Positions 52,240-64,000 are shown, counted from the stretch's first letter. The stretch: DNA of 64,000 nucleotides from Rhodococcus yunnanensis NBRC 103083 (GCF_001895005.1 NZ_BCXH01000002.1:372001-436000); one strand, 5' to 3'. Translations and numbers: made by a program. Notes: generated by a model from the letters alone, not told the origin.

Positions 52240-54297
52240 GTGCCGTCGAAGTCCGAACTCCCCACCGTGCCCGCATTGCTGAAGACTGCCGTGCACGCGT
52301 TGGGCGGGAAGGAACGAAGCAACCAGCTGACCATGGCGTCGGCAGTGGCGCACTCGATCGACACCGGCGAACATCTGGCGGTACAGGCGGGCACCGGTAC
52401 CGGCAAATCGCTCGCCTACCTGGTTCCGAGCATCAGGCACGCGGTCGAATCCGGCCGCACGGTCGTTGTGTCCACCGCCACCATCGCATTGCAACGCCAG
52501 CTCGTCGATCGTGACCTGCCGCGGCTCGCGGATGCGTTGAAAGATGCCGTCGGACGTCGACCGAAGTTCGCGATCCTCAAGGGCCGCAACAACTATCTGT
52601 GCATGAACAAGATTCACACCGGCGCATCCGAGGAGGCACCGGAAGCAGAACTGTTCGACGCGTTCGCCGTCTCGCGTCTCGGGCGCGAGGTGGTCCGGTT
52701 GACCGAGTGGTCATCGGACACCGATACCGGCGACCGCGACGACCTGACCCCCGGAGTGAGCGATCAGGCGTGGCGACAGGTCAGCGTCAGCGCCCGCGAA
52801 TGCCTCGGGAAGTCTCGGTGCCCGGTCGGTGAGGACTGCTTCGCCGAACGAGCACGCACCGAAGCATCCCAGGTCGACGTCGTCGTCACCAACCACGCAT
52901 TGCTCGCCATCGATGCGATCACCGGAATCCAGATCCTCCCCGAGCACGATGTCGTCGTCATCGACGAGGCCCATGAGCTCGTCGATCGGGTCACCGGAGT
53001 CGCCACCTCCGAGCTGTCCGCCGCGACCGTCTCTGCTGCCGCGCGGCGCTGCACCAAGATCATCGAGGAGGAAACGGTCGACGAGATGGAGGGCGCCGCC
53101 GAGAACTGGGCGGCCGTTCTCGACGACATGCCGCCCGGACGGTGGGCATCGCTGCCGGACGGCGTCGACGCCGCGCTCGCCTCGATCCGCGATTCGGCGT
53201 GGGCGGCACGCACTGCCATCGGGCCCGCCCGATCCGGGCAGGCGACGCTCGACCCCGAAGCCGCTGCTGCTCGAAACGCTGCGCTCGTGGCCGTCGACGA
53301 GGTGCACGACAGCGCCGTCCGGGTGCTCACCGCGTTCGACGAACCCGATCCGGCGAAGCGCAAGGACGTCGTCTGGCATGCCGTCGACGATTTTCGCGGG
53401 TCGGTCAAGCGGACGGTACGGATGGCGCCGCTGTCGGTCGGCGGGCTGTTGCAGTCTCGTTTGTTCGCCGAGTCCACCGTTGTGCTGACGTCGGCGACAC
53501 TCACGGTCGGCGGCTCGTTCGACGGCCTCGCCGTCAACTGGGGGCTGCCTGCGGAGAACTCCGCGCGCAGCGACACGGCCATGGCGTCGGGAGCGGAGGC
53601 GCCGTCGGACACCGCGTCGATCCACTGGAACTCACTCGACGTCGGCTCCCCGTTCGACCACGCGAAAGCCGGCATACTCTATGTTGCCAAACATCTTCCG
53701 CCGCCGGGACGCGACGGATTGTCGGCGCAGTACATGGACGAGATCGAAAGTCTCGTCACCGCTGCCGGCGGCCGAACCCTCGGCCTGTTCTCGTCGATGC
53801 GTGCGGCGAAGGCCGCCGCGGAGGAGATGCGCGAACGCCTGAGCACACCCGTGCTGTGCCAGGGCGACGACTCCACGGGCGCGCTGGTGAAGAAGTTCGC
53901 CGACGACGAGGCCACCTCGCTGTTCGGAACGCTGTCGCTCTGGCAGGGCGTCGACGTTCCCGGGCCGTCGTTGAGTTTGGTCATTCTCGATCGAATTCCG
54001 TTCCCGAGGCCCGACGACCCGCTCCTGGTCGCCAGGCAGCAGGCTGTCCAATCGCGCGGTGGCAACGGATTTCTCGCAGTAGCAGCAAACCACGCAGCAT
54101 TGCTGCTCGCCCAGGGAGTCGGGCGCCTGCTGCGCAGCGTCGACGACCGAGGCGTCGTCGCGATGCTCGATTCGCGTCTTGCCACTGCGCGTTACGGCGG
54201 TTACCTGCGAGCCTCGTTGCCCCCGTTCTGGGAAACGTCCGATCCCGAGGTGGTGCGCAAGGCACTCACTCGATTGGCGGACACTCAGCAACGATGA
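52240..54297 (+). CDS. dinG: DinG-family ATP-dependent DNA helicase (XPD-like)
   Basis: 685 residues. Walker A is AVQAGTGTGKSLAYLVPS; Walker B/DEAH is VVVIDEAHELVDR. Four cysteines suited to an iron-sulphur cluster lie between motifs Ia and II: NNYLCMNK, ARECLGKSRCP and GEDCFAE. C-terminal motifs include VVLTSATLTVGG (III), TLGLFSSMRAAKAA, TLSLWQGVDVPGPSLSLVIL and the arginine-finger region QGVGRLLRSVDDRG. It unwinds DNA 5' to 3' and acts on forks, R-loops or G-quadruplexes during repair. GTG 52240 is used. Its stop is 1 bp from that of the convergent glgP. Confidence 0.94.
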   Translation: MPSKSELPTVPALLKTAVHALGGKERSNQLTMASAVAHSIDTGEHLAVQAGTGTGKSLAYLVPSIRHAVESGRTVVVSTATIALQRQLVDRDLPRLADALKDAVGRRPKFAILKGRNNYLCMNKIHTGASEEAPEAELFDAFAVSRLGREVVRLTEWSSDTDTGDRDDLTPGVSDQAWRQVSVSARECLGKSRCPVGEDCFAERARTEASQVDVVVTNHALLAIDAITGIQILPEHDVVVIDEAHELVDRVTGVATSELSAATVSAAARRCTKIIEEETVDEMEGAAENWAAVLDDMPPGRWASLPDGVDAALASIRDSAWAARTAIGPARSGQATLDPEAAAARNAALVAVDEVHDSAVRVLTAFDEPDPAKRKDVVWHAVDDFRGSVKRTVRMAPLSVGGLLQSRLFAESTVVLTSATLTVGGSFDGLAVNWGLPAENSARSDTAMASGAEAPSDTASIHWNSLDVGSPFDHAKAGILYVAKHLPPPGRDGLSAQYMDEIESLVTAAGGRTLGLFSSMRAAKAAAEEMRERLSTPVLCQGDDSTGALVKKFADDEATSLFGTLSLWQGVDVPGPSLSLVILDRIPFPRPDDPLLVARQQAVQSRGGNGFLAVAANHAALLLAQGVGRLLRSVDDRGVVAMLDSRLATARYGGYLRASLPPFWETSDPEVVRKALTRLADTQQR

Positions 54298-54298
54298 G

Positions 54299-56881
54299 CT
54301 ACGGGTTCGGCGACGCCACCAGGCCGAGTTCCGAATCGCCGGCGAACAATTCGTGATGCGGAAGTACCCGAACGGTGTAGCCGACCGCCCCGCTGACCGG
54401 TAGCGCGGTGTCGGTGGCGAACACCTCGCCGAGCGAATCGGTGCCGGTGTGCGTCATCGGCTCGTACCGGATGTCGGTCAAATCGTCGGTCTCGGTGACC
54501 CTGCCGATCGCGGCTTGAACCACGACGTCCGACGGCGCGAGCCCACCGAGCCGGACGTACGCTCGCAGAGTCAGTTTCGCGCCGATGACGGGTGTGTCCG
54601 GCAGCCCCTCGCTGTCCACCTGCACCACCTCGACGGAATTCCAGGACTCCTCGACGCGCCGTCGATAGATCGCCAGATCCCGTGCGCCGGCGTGGCCGTC
54701 GGCATCGACGGTGCGCGCCGCCCGCGCGGCCGGAACGTAGTAACCGAGCGTGTAGTCACGAACCATTCTCGACGCCAACACCTGTGGCCCGAGTTGCTCG
54801 AGAGTGTGCCGAACCATCTCGATCCACCGCGTCGGAATCCCGTCGGTGCGGTCGTAGAACTTCGGCAGTACCGATTGCTCCAGCAATTCGTACAGCGCGG
54901 CTGCTTCCAGGTCGTCGCGTCTGTTCTCGTCCGTGACGCCGTCGGCTGTCGGTATGGCCCAACCGTTCTCGCCGTCGTACATCTCGTCCCACCAACCGTC
55001 ACGGATGGACAGATTCAGCCCGCCGTTCAGTGCCGACTTCATACCCGACGTACCGCACGCCTCCAACGGCCGAAGCGGATTGTTGAGCCAGACGTCGCAA
55101 CCCCAGTACAGGAACTTGGCCATCGACATGTCGTAGTCGGGCAGGAACACGATCCGGTGGCGCACATCGGCCTGATCGGCGAATCGAACGATCTGTTGGA
55201 TCAACGCCTTTCCGCCGTCGTCGGCGGGATGCGACTTGCCTGCGACGACCAACTGCACCGGCCGATCCGGGTCGAGAAGTAGCCGACGCAGCCGCTCGGG
55301 CTCACGCAGCATCAGGGTCAATCTCTTGTACGTCGGAACCCGTCTGGCGAAGCCGACGGTCAGCACGTTCGGATCGAACACTCCTGCTGTCCAACCGATT
55401 TCGGCCTGGGTCGATCCTCGCTCGAGTGACGATCGCCGGACGCGGCGGCGGACCTCCTGGACGAGTTGGCCACGCAGTTCGTTCCGGGTGGACCACAGCG
55501 TCGCCGAGGGCACACCTTCGAGCTGCTCCCAGCCGCGTGCCTCCTGCATCGCCTGCTCGCCGACAGTCTCGTGTGCCAGTGCCAGCCACTCACGGGCTGC
55601 CCACGTCGGCGCGTGGACGCCGTTGGTGACCGAACCGATCGGTACCTCGGCGGCGTCGAAGCCACGCCACAGGTCACTGAACATCTCACGGCTGACGATT
55701 CCGTGCAGCTTGGATACCCCGTTGGCACGCTGTCCGAGCCGAAGACCCATGTGCGCCATGTTGAAAACGGAACGATCGGCCTCCGCGCCGAGAGCGAGAA
55801 TTCGCTCCATCGGAAGACCTGGCAACAACGCCGACTCTGCACTCCCATCGCTGCTGCCGAAGTAATGCCGCACGAGGTCGGCGGGAAATCTGTCGATGCC
55901 TGCAGGGACCGGGGTGTGCGTGGTGAAGACGGTACCTGCGCGTACCGACGCAAGGGCCGAATCGAAATCGAGCCCCCCGCCGGTGACGAGTTCTCGGATG
56001 CGTTCGGCACCGAGGAAGCCCGCATGACCCTCGTTCATGTGGAACACCTCGGGCGACGGCAGCCCGTGTGCACGGGTGTAGGCGCGCACGGCGCGAACGC
56101 CGCCGATACCGGCCAGGATCTCCTGCTTGATGCGATGATCCTGATCGCCTCCGTACAGGCGGTCGGTCACCCCGCGCAGCTCCGGATCGTTGTCGGGGAT
56201 GTCGGAGTCCAGCAACAACAACGGCACCCGGCCGACCTGTGCGATCCATACCCGCGCGCGCAGCACCCGCGAACCCGGCATGGAGACATGTATGAGGACG
56301 GGCGCGTCGGACGAGTCCGTCAACAGACGCAGCGGCAAACCTTGCGGATCCAACGACGGATACCGTTCTGCCTGCCACCCGTCGGCCGTCAACGACTGAC
56401 GGAAGTATCCCGATCGATAGAGCAGGCCGACGCCGATGAGCGGCAATCCCAGGTCCGATGCCGCCTTGAGATGATCGCCGGCCAGAATTCCGAGTCCGCC
56501 CGAGTAGTTGGGCAGCACCTCACTGACGCCGAACTCCATCGAGAAGTAGCCGATTCCCGTCGGCAGAGTCGCATCGTGATCCTGCTGCTTCTGGTACCAC
56601 AGCGGCCGCGCGAGGTAGCTCTGCAGATCCTCGGCGAGCCGGTCCAACCGATCGACGAAACCCGTGTCCGAGGTCAACTCCTCGAGTCTGGCAGGCGCGA
56701 CGGCACCCAACAGACCGATGGGGTCGCGGTCGAGTTCGGACCACAGGAGCGGGTCGATCTCCTCGAACAATTGCTGGGTCGGCGGGTGCCATGACCAGCG
56801 AAGGTTTGTCGAGAGCTCGGCTAGGGCATTCAGGCGCTCGGGCAGGTGGGCTCGGACAGTGAACCGACGCAAAGCTTTCAC
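54299..56881 (-). CDS. glgP: Alpha-glucan phosphorylase (GT35)
   Basis: 860 residues from GTG 56881 (VKALRRFTVRAHLPERLNAL, the expected N-terminus). The open frame running to 57790 overlaps glgE on the other strand and is rejected. Conserved stretches are NLRWSWHPPTQQLF, GYFSMEFGVSEVLPNYSGGL, GILAGDHLKAASDLGLP, FHMNEGHAGFLGAERIREL, FTTHTPVPAGIDRF, and near the C-terminus EACGTSGMKSALNGGLN, whose Lys binds pyridoxal phosphate. It releases glucose-1-phosphate from alpha-1,4-glucan ends. It is divergent from glgE-glgB (174 bp), pairing breakdown with synthesis. Confidence 0.94.
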   Translation of the reverse strand: MKALRRFTVRAHLPERLNALAELSTNLRWSWHPPTQQLFEEIDPLLWSELDRDPIGLLGAVAPARLEELTSDTGFVDRLDRLAEDLQSYLARPLWYQKQQDHDATLPTGIGYFSMEFGVSEVLPNYSGGLGILAGDHLKAASDLGLPLIGVGLLYRSGYFRQSLTADGWQAERYPSLDPQGLPLRLLTDSSDAPVLIHVSMPGSRVLRARVWIAQVGRVPLLLLDSDIPDNDPELRGVTDRLYGGDQDHRIKQEILAGIGGVRAVRAYTRAHGLPSPEVFHMNEGHAGFLGAERIRELVTGGGLDFDSALASVRAGTVFTTHTPVPAGIDRFPADLVRHYFGSSDGSAESALLPGLPMERILALGAEADRSVFNMAHMGLRLGQRANGVSKLHGIVSREMFSDLWRGFDAAEVPIGSVTNGVHAPTWAAREWLALAHETVGEQAMQEARGWEQLEGVPSATLWSTRNELRGQLVQEVRRRVRRSSLERGSTQAEIGWTAGVFDPNVLTVGFARRVPTYKRLTLMLREPERLRRLLLDPDRPVQLVVAGKSHPADDGGKALIQQIVRFADQADVRHRIVFLPDYDMSMAKFLYWGCDVWLNNPLRPLEACGTSGMKSALNGGLNLSIRDGWWDEMYDGENGWAIPTADGVTDENRRDDLEAAALYELLEQSVLPKFYDRTDGIPTRWIEMVRHTLEQLGPQVLASRMVRDYTLGYYVPAARAARTVDADGHAGARDLAIYRRRVEESWNSVEVVQVDSEGLPDTPVIGAKLTLRAYVRLGGLAPSDVVVQAAIGRVTETDDLTDIRYEPMTHTGTDSLGEVFATDTALPVSGAVGYTVRVLPHHELFAGDSELGLVASPNP

Positions 56882-57055
56882 GGATCGAACCCTACCCACC
56901 CGAAGCACCCGATGTACCGACTTGCCGATCTCGTCCGACAGAAGCGGAGCCCCGGTTACTGCACTACGGTTGGCATGGACAGCACGCCGATCAACAGTTA
57001 CTCGAACGGTCGCATCGAATGCGGCCGAAGTCTCTAGCGAAGAACGGAGCGTGAA

Positions 57056-59065
57056 GTGACAGGTCGACTCGGTATCGACAATGTCCTTCCAGACACGACT
57101 ACCGGAAAGTACCCCGCCAAAGCAGTGGTGGGGGAAGCATTTCCGGTTTCGGCGGACGTATGGAGAGAAGGACACGACGCAGTCGCTGCAACTCTTGCGG
57201 TGCGCGGCCCCGGTATCCGTACTCCCTTGCGCATCACCATGACACCGGGCCGTGAACCCGACACGTTCGACGCCGTGTTCACCCCGACGACTCCCGGGTA
57301 CTGGATCTGTCGCATCGAAGCATGGAGCGACCCGATTGCCACGTGGCGCCACGCGATCGAGGCCAAGCTGGGGGTCGGCCAGAATGCATCCGAACTTGCG
57401 AACGATCTGGAGATCGGTGCGCGCCTGTTCGAGCGTGCAGCGAAGAACGTGCCGCGCGGGGACCGATCCCTGTTGACCGATATCGCCGCCGCACTGCGCG
57501 ACACCGACCGGCAACTGCCCGCTCGCGTCGCGCCTGCGTTCACTCCCGCGGTCGCCGAGCTGCTGTTCCTGCACCCGTTGCGTGAACTCGTGACACGGTC
57601 GTCGGCGATCAACATCTGGGTCGATCGCGCACGAGCACTGAACGGCGCGTGGTACGAGTTCTTTCCTCGCTCGACCGGCGGCTGGAACGACGACGGCACA
57701 CCGCGTCACGGTACGTTCGCCACGTCCATCGAGCAGCTCCCCAGGGTCGCACGCATGGGATTCGACGTCGTCTACCTGCCTCCCGTTCACCCCATCGGGG
57801 TCATCAATCGAAAAGGGCCGAACAACACCCTGACTCCTGGTCCCGAGGACGTCGGCTCACCGTGGGCGATCGGCTCGAAGGACGGCGGGCACGACGCACT
57901 GCATCCCGAGTTGGGTAGCGAGGCCGACTTCCGCGCGTTCGTCGACGCGGCCCGCGCGCTCGACCTGGAAGTTGCTTTGGATCTGGCGCTGCAAGCTGCA
58001 CCCGATCATCCGTGGGCAGCCGCGCATCCCGAGTGGTTCACGGTTTTGCCGGACGGGACCATCGCGTACGCCGAGAATCCGCCGAAAAAGTATCAGGACA
58101 TCTATCCGGTCAATTTCGACAACGACCGCCGCGGCATCTACGCGGAAGTTCTCCGCGTGGTTCGCCACTGGATTGCGCTGGGTGTCAAGATATTTCGGGT
58201 GGACAACCCGCACACCAAGCCACCGGACTTCTGGGAATGGCTGATCGCCGAGGTCAAGAAGAGCGATCCGGACGTCTTGTTCCTCGCCGAGGCGTTCACC
58301 CGGCCGGCGCGCATGTACGGACTCGCGAAGCGTGGCTTCACGCAGTCGTACACCTACTTCACCTGGCGTGTCGCCAAATGGGAGCTCACCGAGTTCGCCG
58401 AGGAACACGCCAGACGCAGTGACGACGCACGCCCCAACCTGTTCGTCAACACACCGGACATCCTGCACGAGAGTCTGCAGCACGGCGGTCCGGGGATGTT
58501 CGCACTGCGGGCCGCGCTGGCCGCGACCCTGTCTCCGACGTGGGGCGTGTACTCCGGTTACGAACTCTACGAGCATCAGGCGGTACGGGAAGGCAGCGAG
58601 GAGTACTTGGATTCGGAGAAGTATCAACTCCGCCCTCGTGACTTCGAAGGTGCACTTGCCCGCGGCGAGTCGCTCGAGCCGTGGTTGACGGCACTGAACG
58701 CGATCCGGCGTGCCCATCCGGCGCTACAACAGTTGCGCAACATCCACTTTCACTCCGTCGACAACGACGCTCTGATCGCGTACTCGAAGTTCGACCCGGC
58801 GACCGGCGACTCGGTACTGGTGGTGATCAATCTGAATCCGTTCGGACCGGAAGAAGGCACCATCCGGCTGGACATGCCACAGCTCGGACACGACTGGCAC
58901 GATAGTTTGACGGTCACCGACGAGGTCAGTGGTCAGCAATTCAATTGGGGACAAACCAATTTCGTGAGACTCGAGCCGTGGAAGTCGGTGGCGCACATTC
59001 TGTCGCTACCGCCTGTCCCCTACCCGGCACGACTCGAACTGGCATATCGCGGCAACCGGAAGTGA
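57056..59065 (+). CDS. glgE: Maltosyltransferase GlgE (alpha-1,4-glucan:maltose-1-phosphate)
   Basis: 669 residues from GTG 57056 (GGAG 6 nt upstream). The N-terminal domain (about 1-125) precedes a GH13_3 barrel: [20 protein letters not shown], the nucleophile Asp in [17 protein letters not shown] (about 383), acid/base Glu in [14 protein letters not shown] (about 412) and third acid Asp in [13 protein letters not shown] (about 468). It extends alpha-glucan from maltose-1-phosphate, the GlgE pathway of mycobacteria and relatives, feeding capsular glucan. glgB follows 13 bp downstream. No maltokinase or trehalose synthase gene is in the window. Confidence 0.96.
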   Translation: MTGRLGIDNVLPDTTTGKYPAKAVVGEAFPVSADVWREGHDAVAATLAVRGPGIRTPLRITMTPGREPDTFDAVFTPTTPGYWICRIEAWSDPIATWRHAIEAKLGVGQNASELANDLEIGARLFERAAKNVPRGDRSLLTDIAAALRDTDRQLPARVAPAFTPAVAELLFLHPLRELVTRSSAINIWVDRARALNGAWYEFFPRSTGGWNDDGTPRHGTFATSIEQLPRVARMGFDVVYLPPVHPIGVINRKGPNNTLTPGPEDVGSPWAIGSKDGGHDALHPELGSEADFRAFVDAARALDLEVALDLALQAAPDHPWAAAHPEWFTVLPDGTIAYAENPPKKYQDIYPVNFDNDRRGIYAEVLRVVRHWIALGVKIFRVDNPHTKPPDFWEWLIAEVKKSDPDVLFLAEAFTRPARMYGLAKRGFTQSYTYFTWRVAKWELTEFAEEHARRSDDARPNLFVNTPDILHESLQHGGPGMFALRAALAATLSPTWGVYSGYELYEHQAVREGSEEYLDSEKYQLRPRDFEGALARGESLEPWLTALNAIRRAHPALQQLRNIHFHSVDNDALIAYSKFDPATGDSVLVVINLNPFGPEEGTIRLDMPQLGHDWHDSLTVTDEVSGQQFNWGQTNFVRLEPWKSVAHILSLPPVPYPARLELAYRGNRK

Positions 59066-59078
59066 GTGGGAACCCGAA

Positions 59079-61283
<2,205 letters not shown>

Positions 61284-62741
61284 ATGAGTGGCGGTCGTAC
61301 CCGACACACACTGTGGATGACCGCCCTGATCACAATGGCAGTTCTGGCCGGTTGCAGCCAGACGGTGAACGGGCTCGCGGTGTCGATCTACGAGAATCCG
61401 TTCACCGTGGCCGGCTTACCGGTCACCGATGGGCCCAGTGGGCCGCGGCCGGGTGCACTGGATTCGACACTCGAAGTCAGGGGCGCCGAAGGCACCGACT
61501 CCGACATCATCGCCACGAACGCCATCGACGACATCCAGCGGTACTGGTCCGAAACCTACCCGGAGCTGTTCCAGGGTCAACGCTTCACACCCGTGTCCGA
61601 GTTGATCTCGTGGGACGCCAGCGAGGACGAGGGCAGCGGACCGCGATTCTGTGGAACGCGCACCGGCGGCGTTCCCAACGCGGCGTACTGCACGCGGGAT
61701 CAGACCATCGGGTGGGACCGCACCATTCTGCTTCCGGCCCTGATCGACGCGTTCGGTCCGATGTCGGTCGTCATGGTCATCGCGCACGAGTACGGCCACG
61801 CCGTGCAGTACCAGTCCGCTCTCGCCGGCGACGACACTCCGACGATCGTCGCCGAGCAGCAAGCCGACTGTTTCGCCGGCGCATTCATACGGCATGTGGC
61901 CGAAGGCGATTCACCGCATTTCACCATCAACACCTCCGACGGACTCAACGGTGTGCTCGCCGCGACCGTCGCCGTCCGTGACGTCGATCCTAACGACCCC
62001 GAGTCGGTTCACGGATCCGCGTTCGAACGAGTCACCGCAGTTCAGATCGGATTCACCGACGGAGCCGCGGCATGCACCGGCATCGACGAGGCAGAAATCG
62101 AGTCCCGTCGAGCGGACCTGCCGCAGAAATTCAGCAGTACCGACGACGACGGCGAACTACCGGTCACAGTGGAAACGCTCGAGGCATTCGTCCGGTCCTT
62201 CGAAAGTCTCCTCGCACTGCAGAATCCGCCGACAGTCACCTACGACGGCACCGACACCGGCTGCCCCGAGGACACCTCGACCGAACCGGTGTCCTACTGT
62301 GCGTCGACCAACACCATCGGCGTCGACGTCGATGCACTCGCCCAACTGGGCACAGCAGAACGACCACGCCGGGGCGACGTGATACCGCTCAACGTATCGG
62401 GCGACTACAGTGCATACGTTCTGTTCGCGTCCAGATACACCCTTGCCGTGCAACACGAAGCGGGTCAGGCACTCGACAATCCACAGACAGCGCTGCGATC
62501 GGCGTGCCTGTCCGGGGTCATCACAGCCGGGTTGAGTGCCGAAAGACTCGATGCGGCACCGGAACTAGAGGTATGGCTCTCCCCCGGCGACCTCGACGAG
62601 GCCGTGTCCGGCCTGCTGAGCGACGGCCTGACCGCCAGCGACATAAACGGCGTCACCCTGCCGAGCGGGTTCTCCCGAGTCGACGCTTTTCGATCGGGAG
62701 TACTCGGCGGACGCGAAGCCTGCAACGTTCGATACCGCTGA
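61284..62741 (+). CDS. Neutral zinc metallopeptidase-like lipoprotein
   Basis: 485 residues, beginning at the base after the glgB stop. The signal peptide ends in a lipobox (MTALITMAVLAGCSQTVNG), so the protein should be lipid-anchored on the outer face of the membrane. The central domain carries the zinc motif VMVIAHEYGHAVQYQSALAG (HExxH variant HEYGH) followed by VAEQQADCFAGAFIRHV, where the Glu or Asp gives a third ligand. This fits the YpfJ-type neutral zinc metallopeptidase family. Pairs of cysteines (FCGTR, YCTRD, CPEDTS, YCAST) may form disulphides. Substrate unknown. It ends just before the 16-bp repeat array. Confidence 0.83.
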   Translation: MSGGRTRHTLWMTALITMAVLAGCSQTVNGLAVSIYENPFTVAGLPVTDGPSGPRPGALDSTLEVRGAEGTDSDIIATNAIDDIQRYWSETYPELFQGQRFTPVSELISWDASEDEGSGPRFCGTRTGGVPNAAYCTRDQTIGWDRTILLPALIDAFGPMSVVMVIAHEYGHAVQYQSALAGDDTPTIVAEQQADCFAGAFIRHVAEGDSPHFTINTSDGLNGVLAATVAVRDVDPNDPESVHGSAFERVTAVQIGFTDGAAACTGIDEAEIESRRADLPQKFSSTDDDGELPVTVETLEAFVRSFESLLALQNPPTVTYDGTDTGCPEDTSTEPVSYCASTNTIGVDVDALAQLGTAERPRRGDVIPLNVSGDYSAYVLFASRYTLAVQHEAGQALDNPQTALRSACLSGVITAGLSAERLDAAPELEVWLSPGDLDEAVSGLLSDGLTASDINGVTLPSGFSRVDAFRSGVLGGREACNVRYR

Positions 62742-62754
62742 GCGACGCCGTGTC

Positions 62755-62877
62755 AATAGAGCGCCCGGTCAGTAAAGCGCATCTCCAGTAGAGCGCCCCG
62801 TCAGTAGAGCGCCCCGTCAGTAGAGCGCCCCGTCAGTAGAGCGCCCCGTCAGTAGAGCGCCCCGTCAGTAGAGCGCC
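62755..62877. repeat. 16-bp minisatellite (about 7.7 units)
   Basis: AGTAGAGCGCCCCGTC is repeated exactly five times at 62787-62866. Two diverged units precede it (AATAGAGCGCCCGGTC at 62755, AGTAAAGCGCATCTCC at 62771), and a partial unit follows to 62877. It lies between two convergent genes and includes the last codons and the stop of the thioredoxin-like gene (GCTCTACTGA on the minus strand is contained in every unit). Copy number is expected to vary among strains. Confidence 0.92.
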
Positions 62878-63809
62878 GAGGCCAACTTTCGGCGAGCCGC
62901 CACCACGGCCGGGTCTGCGGCGTCGAACAACTCGAACAACTCGAGCAGGCGCGTCCGTAGCAGGTTGCGCTCGTCACCCGCAGTTCTCTTGATACCTGCG
63001 ATGAGCCGCGCAAACGCCGCCTCGGGATCCTGTTGCGACAGTTCGACATCCGCTGCCTCGATCTGGGCGGCGACATCGGACGGCGTGGCATCCGCGCGCT
63101 CGACCGCATCCGCGTCGACGTTCTGCACTCGCGCCAAGAACTTGACCTGACGCAAAGCTGCCTGCGCTTCGGTATTGGCAGGTTCGGCGTCGACGATCGC
63201 CTGGTATGCCGCGATGGCCGTGTCGAAGTCGCCGTCTTCCAGCGCTTCCTCGGCTGCGACGAGACGGGGATCCTCGACCTCGGGCTCGTCCTCGGCACCT
63301 GCCGCTCCGGGAGGTCCAGTGAGCTTGCCCGCCGTAGCCTGCGCGATGGCTTCGAGCCAGTTCCGCAGCTGGTCGTCGGGCTGCGATCCCTGGAAGTCCG
63401 CGAGTGGCTGCCCGGCTGCGACTGCGACGACGGTCGGGATTGCCTGGACGCCGAACGCTTGTGCGATCTGCGGGTTGGTGTCGACGTCGACGCGGGCATG
63501 AATCCACGCCCCGTTCGCCTCGACGGCCAACTGCCCGAGCTGCCGCGTCAGGGCGACCGACTGCGGCGACCGAGCCGAACCCAGATCGACGACGACGGGC
63601 ACCTGTGTGGACCGTTGCAGAACTTCCGCCTCGAACGTCGCCGCCGTCACATCGACGATGGGCGCGAGGCCACCTTCTCCTGCAGCTCCATCCGCAGACG
63701 GCGGAGGCGCGGGACGATCTTTCAGCCCCGAGAGATCGACAGCGCCGGCGATGGAGGCCGGAACTGCTGCTGGCGGACGGGCTGACGAGCGAGAACCGGG
63801 ACGAGTCAC
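62865..63809 (-). CDS. Thioredoxin-fold/TPR protein lacking the CxxC motif (Rv1324/CnoX-like)
   Basis: 314 residues. Residues about 50-155 are thioredoxin-fold: FEAEVLQRSTQVPVVVDLGS, then VDVDTNPQIAQAFGVQAIPT with the conserved cis-Pro region. The usual WCGPC is replaced by SARSPQS, so no redox dithiol is possible. After a Pro/Gly linker (about 162-175) comes a TPR-like helical region (LVAAEEALEDGDFDTAIAAY, NTEAQAALRQVKFLA). This matches CnoX/YbbN chaperedoxin-like proteins that hold unfolding substrates. GTG 63809 is used. The last residues (SALY) and stop lie within the 16-bp repeat, so the C-terminus is fixed by the repeat unit. Confidence 0.85.
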   Translation of the reverse strand: MTRPGSRSSARPPAAVPASIAGAVDLSGLKDRPAPPPSADGAAGEGGLAPIVDVTAATFEAEVLQRSTQVPVVVDLGSARSPQSVALTRQLGQLAVEANGAWIHARVDVDTNPQIAQAFGVQAIPTVVAVAAGQPLADFQGSQPDDQLRNWLEAIAQATAGKLTGPPGAAGAEDEPEVEDPRLVAAEEALEDGDFDTAIAAYQAIVDAEPANTEAQAALRQVKFLARVQNVDADAVERADATPSDVAAQIEAADVELSQQDPEAAFARLIAGIKRTAGDERNLLRTRLLELFELFDAADPAVVAARRKLASALY

Positions 63810-63858
63810 GTCGTACAGTTTGTCACTAACCCGGTTCTGTCACTACCGCCGGACTCCG

Positions 63859-64000
63859 TTATGCGAGTTCGGCGGTCTTGGCCGGAGTGGGCTGCGAGGT
63901 GCTCAGCTCACCGAGCTTGCCCGTACGCGCGGCCCAGACCTCGAACACCACCGTTCCGAACGGCGGAATGCTCGCAGCGAGCGCGATCAGGGTGGTGACC
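63859..64000 (-). CDS. Membrane protein C-terminus, DUF3817-like (partial)
   Basis: The minus strand is open from the window edge to TAA 63861-63859. It encodes VTTLIALAASIPPFGTVVFE, then VWAARTGKLGELSTSQPTP and a short tail. The hydrophobic run with IPPFGT and a basic end resembles the last helix of DUF3817 proteins, as in the gene at 44611. The start lies outside the window, so the family call is tentative. Confidence 0.6.
   Translation of the reverse strand, partial: VTTLIALAASIPPFGTVVFEVWAARTGKLGELSTSQPTPAKTAELA

Noticed and set aside
56882..57790. 303-codon N-terminal extension of glgP
   Set aside because: It overlaps the start of glgE on the opposite strand. The phosphorylase N-terminus is reached at GTG 56881, and the extra residues are low-complexity and unconserved.

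Overview
The window looks like chromosome of a high-GC mycolic-acid actinobacterium, most likely Rhodococcus or a close relative in Nocardiaceae. The main clues are a single-chain type I fatty acid synthase of about 3,100 residues followed by acpS, frequent GTG/TTG starts, and a right half whose gene content runs parallel to the Mycobacterium tuberculosis Rv1324-Rv1343c region: thioredoxin-like protein, glgB, glgE, glgP, dinG, pncB, clpS, DUF2017, P1 peptidase, rhomboid, metallo-beta-lactamase protein, rph, rdgB and two small membrane proteins. The comparison is from memory, not from a search.

Positions 1-15,100 are an accessory region of small regulator/enzyme pairs. Several have a visible operator between or in front of the genes: a TetR/MFS efflux pair, a TetR with a 6-oxocamphor-hydrolase-like crotonase (three copies of a 16-bp palindrome), a MerR with an NTF2-like protein (two operators), and a VOC protein with an HxlR regulator (19-bp palindrome over the promoter). 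Between them lie secreted proteins of unknown function, including one of about 829 residues, plus an LLM oxidoreductase, an epoxide hydrolase and gene remnants.

Positions 15,100-27,484 look like a decayed genomic island. It ends at an intact tRNA-Lys(CTT), and a 20-bp piece of that tRNA is repeated in the same orientation near its left edge. It holds a frameshifted Abi-type gene, remnants of three insertion sequence families (IS21, IS1380, IS110), an LLM gene cut by an in-frame TAG, a frameshifted small secreted protein, and three apparently intact neighbouring membrane/hydrolase genes (18,692-21,947). Those three, ending in a zinc-ribbon plus DUF726 hydrolase, are the best candidate for an undescribed (possibly defensive) function.

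Positions 27,500-44,150 are core genes: Bcp peroxiredoxin, an M20 dipeptidase, a DUF7159-type protein, a TetR regulator, acpS and fas, an HhH protein, another TetR and a tRNA-Leu(TAG). A 51-bp tandem repeat carrying palindromes sits between the last two.

Positions 44,200-64,000 are conserved housekeeping genes: tRNA 3'-end processing and nucleotide-pool cleaning (rph-rdgB), proteolysis (rhomboid, P1 peptidase, clpS), NAD salvage (pncB), DNA repair helicase (dinG), and the alpha-glucan cluster glgP / glgE-glgB. GlgE extends alpha-glucan from maltose-1-phosphate, GlgB branches it and GlgP breaks it down. A 16-bp minisatellite lies between the two convergent genes at 62.8 kb. No CRISPR array, rRNA, riboswitch or replication origin was seen.
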